DNA of 5,317 bases from an uncultured Clostridia bacterium. GTDB lineage: Bacteria > Bacillota > Clostridia > Christensenellales > Aristaeellaceae. A model generated the notes under the pieces. The model was given only the letters and a program-made list of their open reading frames with translations, ran no database searches and had not been told where the DNA came from. The position numbers and the translations under genes are program-made. Numbering within the stretch: the first letter of the stretch is position 1; each line of letters starts with the position of its first letter. The stretch covers positions 1-5,317 of the forward strand of contig CAMNCR010000153.1 of NCBI GenBank assembly GCA_946534455.1, in the 5' to 3' direction. Shown in pieces: positions 4,506-5,317 of the stretch.

Positions 4506-5317
4506 ATGAAGTCCGAGAATCCCATTCTGAAGCTGTGCGCCTTTCCCGGCCTGGAGCCGCTGCTGGCGGCCCGGCCCGGCGAGGTCCTGGCCCTCACGGG
4601 GCTGAACCCGGCCCTGGCGGCGGCCACGGCCTGCGTGGCGGCCCGCCGCGGCCTGCGCGTGCTGCTGGTGCTGGAGCACGATCTGAAGGCCTCCCGCGCC
4701 GCGGAGGATCTGCGCCAGCTGATGCCGGAGGGCGTCGCCCTGCTGCCCGGCGGGGAAATCGATCTGACCCGGGCCACCGGCAGCCTGGAAAGCAGCTGGC
4801 GCCGGCTGGAGGCCCTGGCCGCCACCGGCGAGGAGGCCCGGGTGCTCTGCACCGGGGTGGAGGCGCTGGCCCAGCGCATGGGCCGCCCGGAGCCGTTCCG
4901 GGCCCTGACCGCGCGCCTGAAGCCGGGGGACGTGTTTCCTCCCGCCTCGCTGACCCAGCGCCTCGTGCGCATGGGCTATGAGCGGGTGAACATGGTGGAG
5001 GGCAAGGGGCAGTTTGCCCTGCGCGGCGCGATTCTGGACGTCTATCCTCCTGCCCTGCCCCAGGCCGTGCGCCTGGAGTTCTTTGACGATGAAATCGATT
5101 CCCTGCGCACCTTTGACTGCATCAGCCAGCGCAGCCAGGACGATCTGCCCGAGCTCCTCCTGACCCCCGCCAGCGAGGCGCTGCTGTCGGAGGACGAATA
5201 TGCCTCCGCCGCCCGGCGCATGCGCGAGGCGCTGAGCCGCGGCGACGATGTCCCCGTGGAGCAGAGCCTGCTGGACTCGCTGCCGCCCCTGCCCGAGGAC
5301 GACGACGAGGATCCGGC
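4506..5317 (+). CDS. mfd: Transcription-repair coupling factor Mfd, N-terminal part, gene runs off the right edge
   Basis: Mfd is a DNA translocase that removes RNA polymerase stalled at DNA lesions and recruits UvrA, coupling nucleotide excision repair to transcription. The 270 codons visible cover the N-terminal UvrB-like region. Residues 26-60 look like the degenerate nucleotide-binding fold of domain 1, with TGLNPALAAA where a true Walker A would be; loss of ATP binding here is normal in Mfd. The diagnostic segment is GYERVNMVEGKGQFALRG (157-174) with ILDVYPP (176-182), then EFFDDEIDSLRTFD (191-204) and SQRS, matching UvrB-homology domains of Mfd. The polymerase-interacting domain and RecG-like translocase motor lie beyond the window. 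The ATG at 4506 is preceded by AGAGAG five bases upstream, a modest ribosome site; an in-frame TTG is one codon earlier. The acidic stretch at 264-269 sits just before the edge. It follows pth by 111 bases, with no fin gene between them. Confidence 0.95.
   Translation, partial: MKSENPILKLCAFPGLEPLLAARPGEVLALTGLNPALAAATACVAARRGLRVLLVLEHDLKASRAAEDLRQLMPEGVALLPGGEIDLTRATGSLESSWRRLEALAATGEEARVLCTGVEALAQRMGRPEPFRALTARLKPGDVFPPASLTQRLVRMGYERVNMVEGKGQFALRGAILDVYPPALPQAVRLEFFDDEIDSLRTFDCISQRSQDDLPELLLTPASEALLSEDEYASAARRMREALSRGDDVPVEQSLLDSLPPLPEDDDEDP

Noticed and set aside
3591..4679. Minus-strand open frame spanning pth and the start of mfd
   Set aside because: It lies antisense to two convincing genes and crosses both their promoter regions; its composition is typical of a shadow frame.
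4430..4981. Plus-strand open frame starting at the ATGAGAAAAT block before mfd
   Set aside because: It is out of frame with mfd, overlaps it for most of its length and turns into G/A/R/P-rich shadow sequence. The MRK resemblance to the pth extension reflects the shared promoter block.

Overview
The window is GC-rich throughout, and its gene content suggests a high-GC Firmicute, most likely a clostridial lineage. The secA-prfB order and the pth-mfd neighbourhood are both familiar from Firmicutes, the SecA and Pth sequences are of Gram-positive flavour, and the intergenic regions carry TTGACA-type promoters. The taxonomic call is an inference; no 16S or other decisive marker is present.

Four housekeeping genes are arranged around one divergent promoter region. 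Reading leftward from about position 3582 on the minus strand is secA, complete at 901 residues, the preprotein translocase motor ATPase. After a 272-base gap packed with palindromic repeats comes prfB, peptide chain release factor 2, of which only the first 201 codons are inside the window. Reading rightward on the plus strand is pth, complete at 202 residues, peptidyl-tRNA hydrolase. It is followed by mfd, the transcription-repair coupling factor, of which the first 270 codons are inside. The left pair links protein export and translation termination. The right pair links rescue of peptidyl-tRNA and rescue of stalled RNA polymerase. They share a region and not a pathway.

The coding parts are ordinary, so the interest is in the non-coding parts. 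(1) The secA-prfB gap holds two copies, 121 bp apart, of an imperfect hairpin. Its outer sequences are identical while its inner stem differs in sequence but still pairs, which is a covariation-like pattern. Two tight hairpins lie between the copies, and a long palindrome at the secA end supplies the last secA codons and stop. (2) The pth and mfd promoters look like twins: each has a perfect TTGACA box and the same ten-base ATGAGAAAAT block at the -10 position, followed at once by a strong GC-rich hairpin. (3) prfB is continuous in frame and lacks the programmed +1 frameshift that autoregulates RF2 in most bacteria. I found no mobile-element protein, CRISPR array, tRNA or rRNA, and no clearly new protein system.
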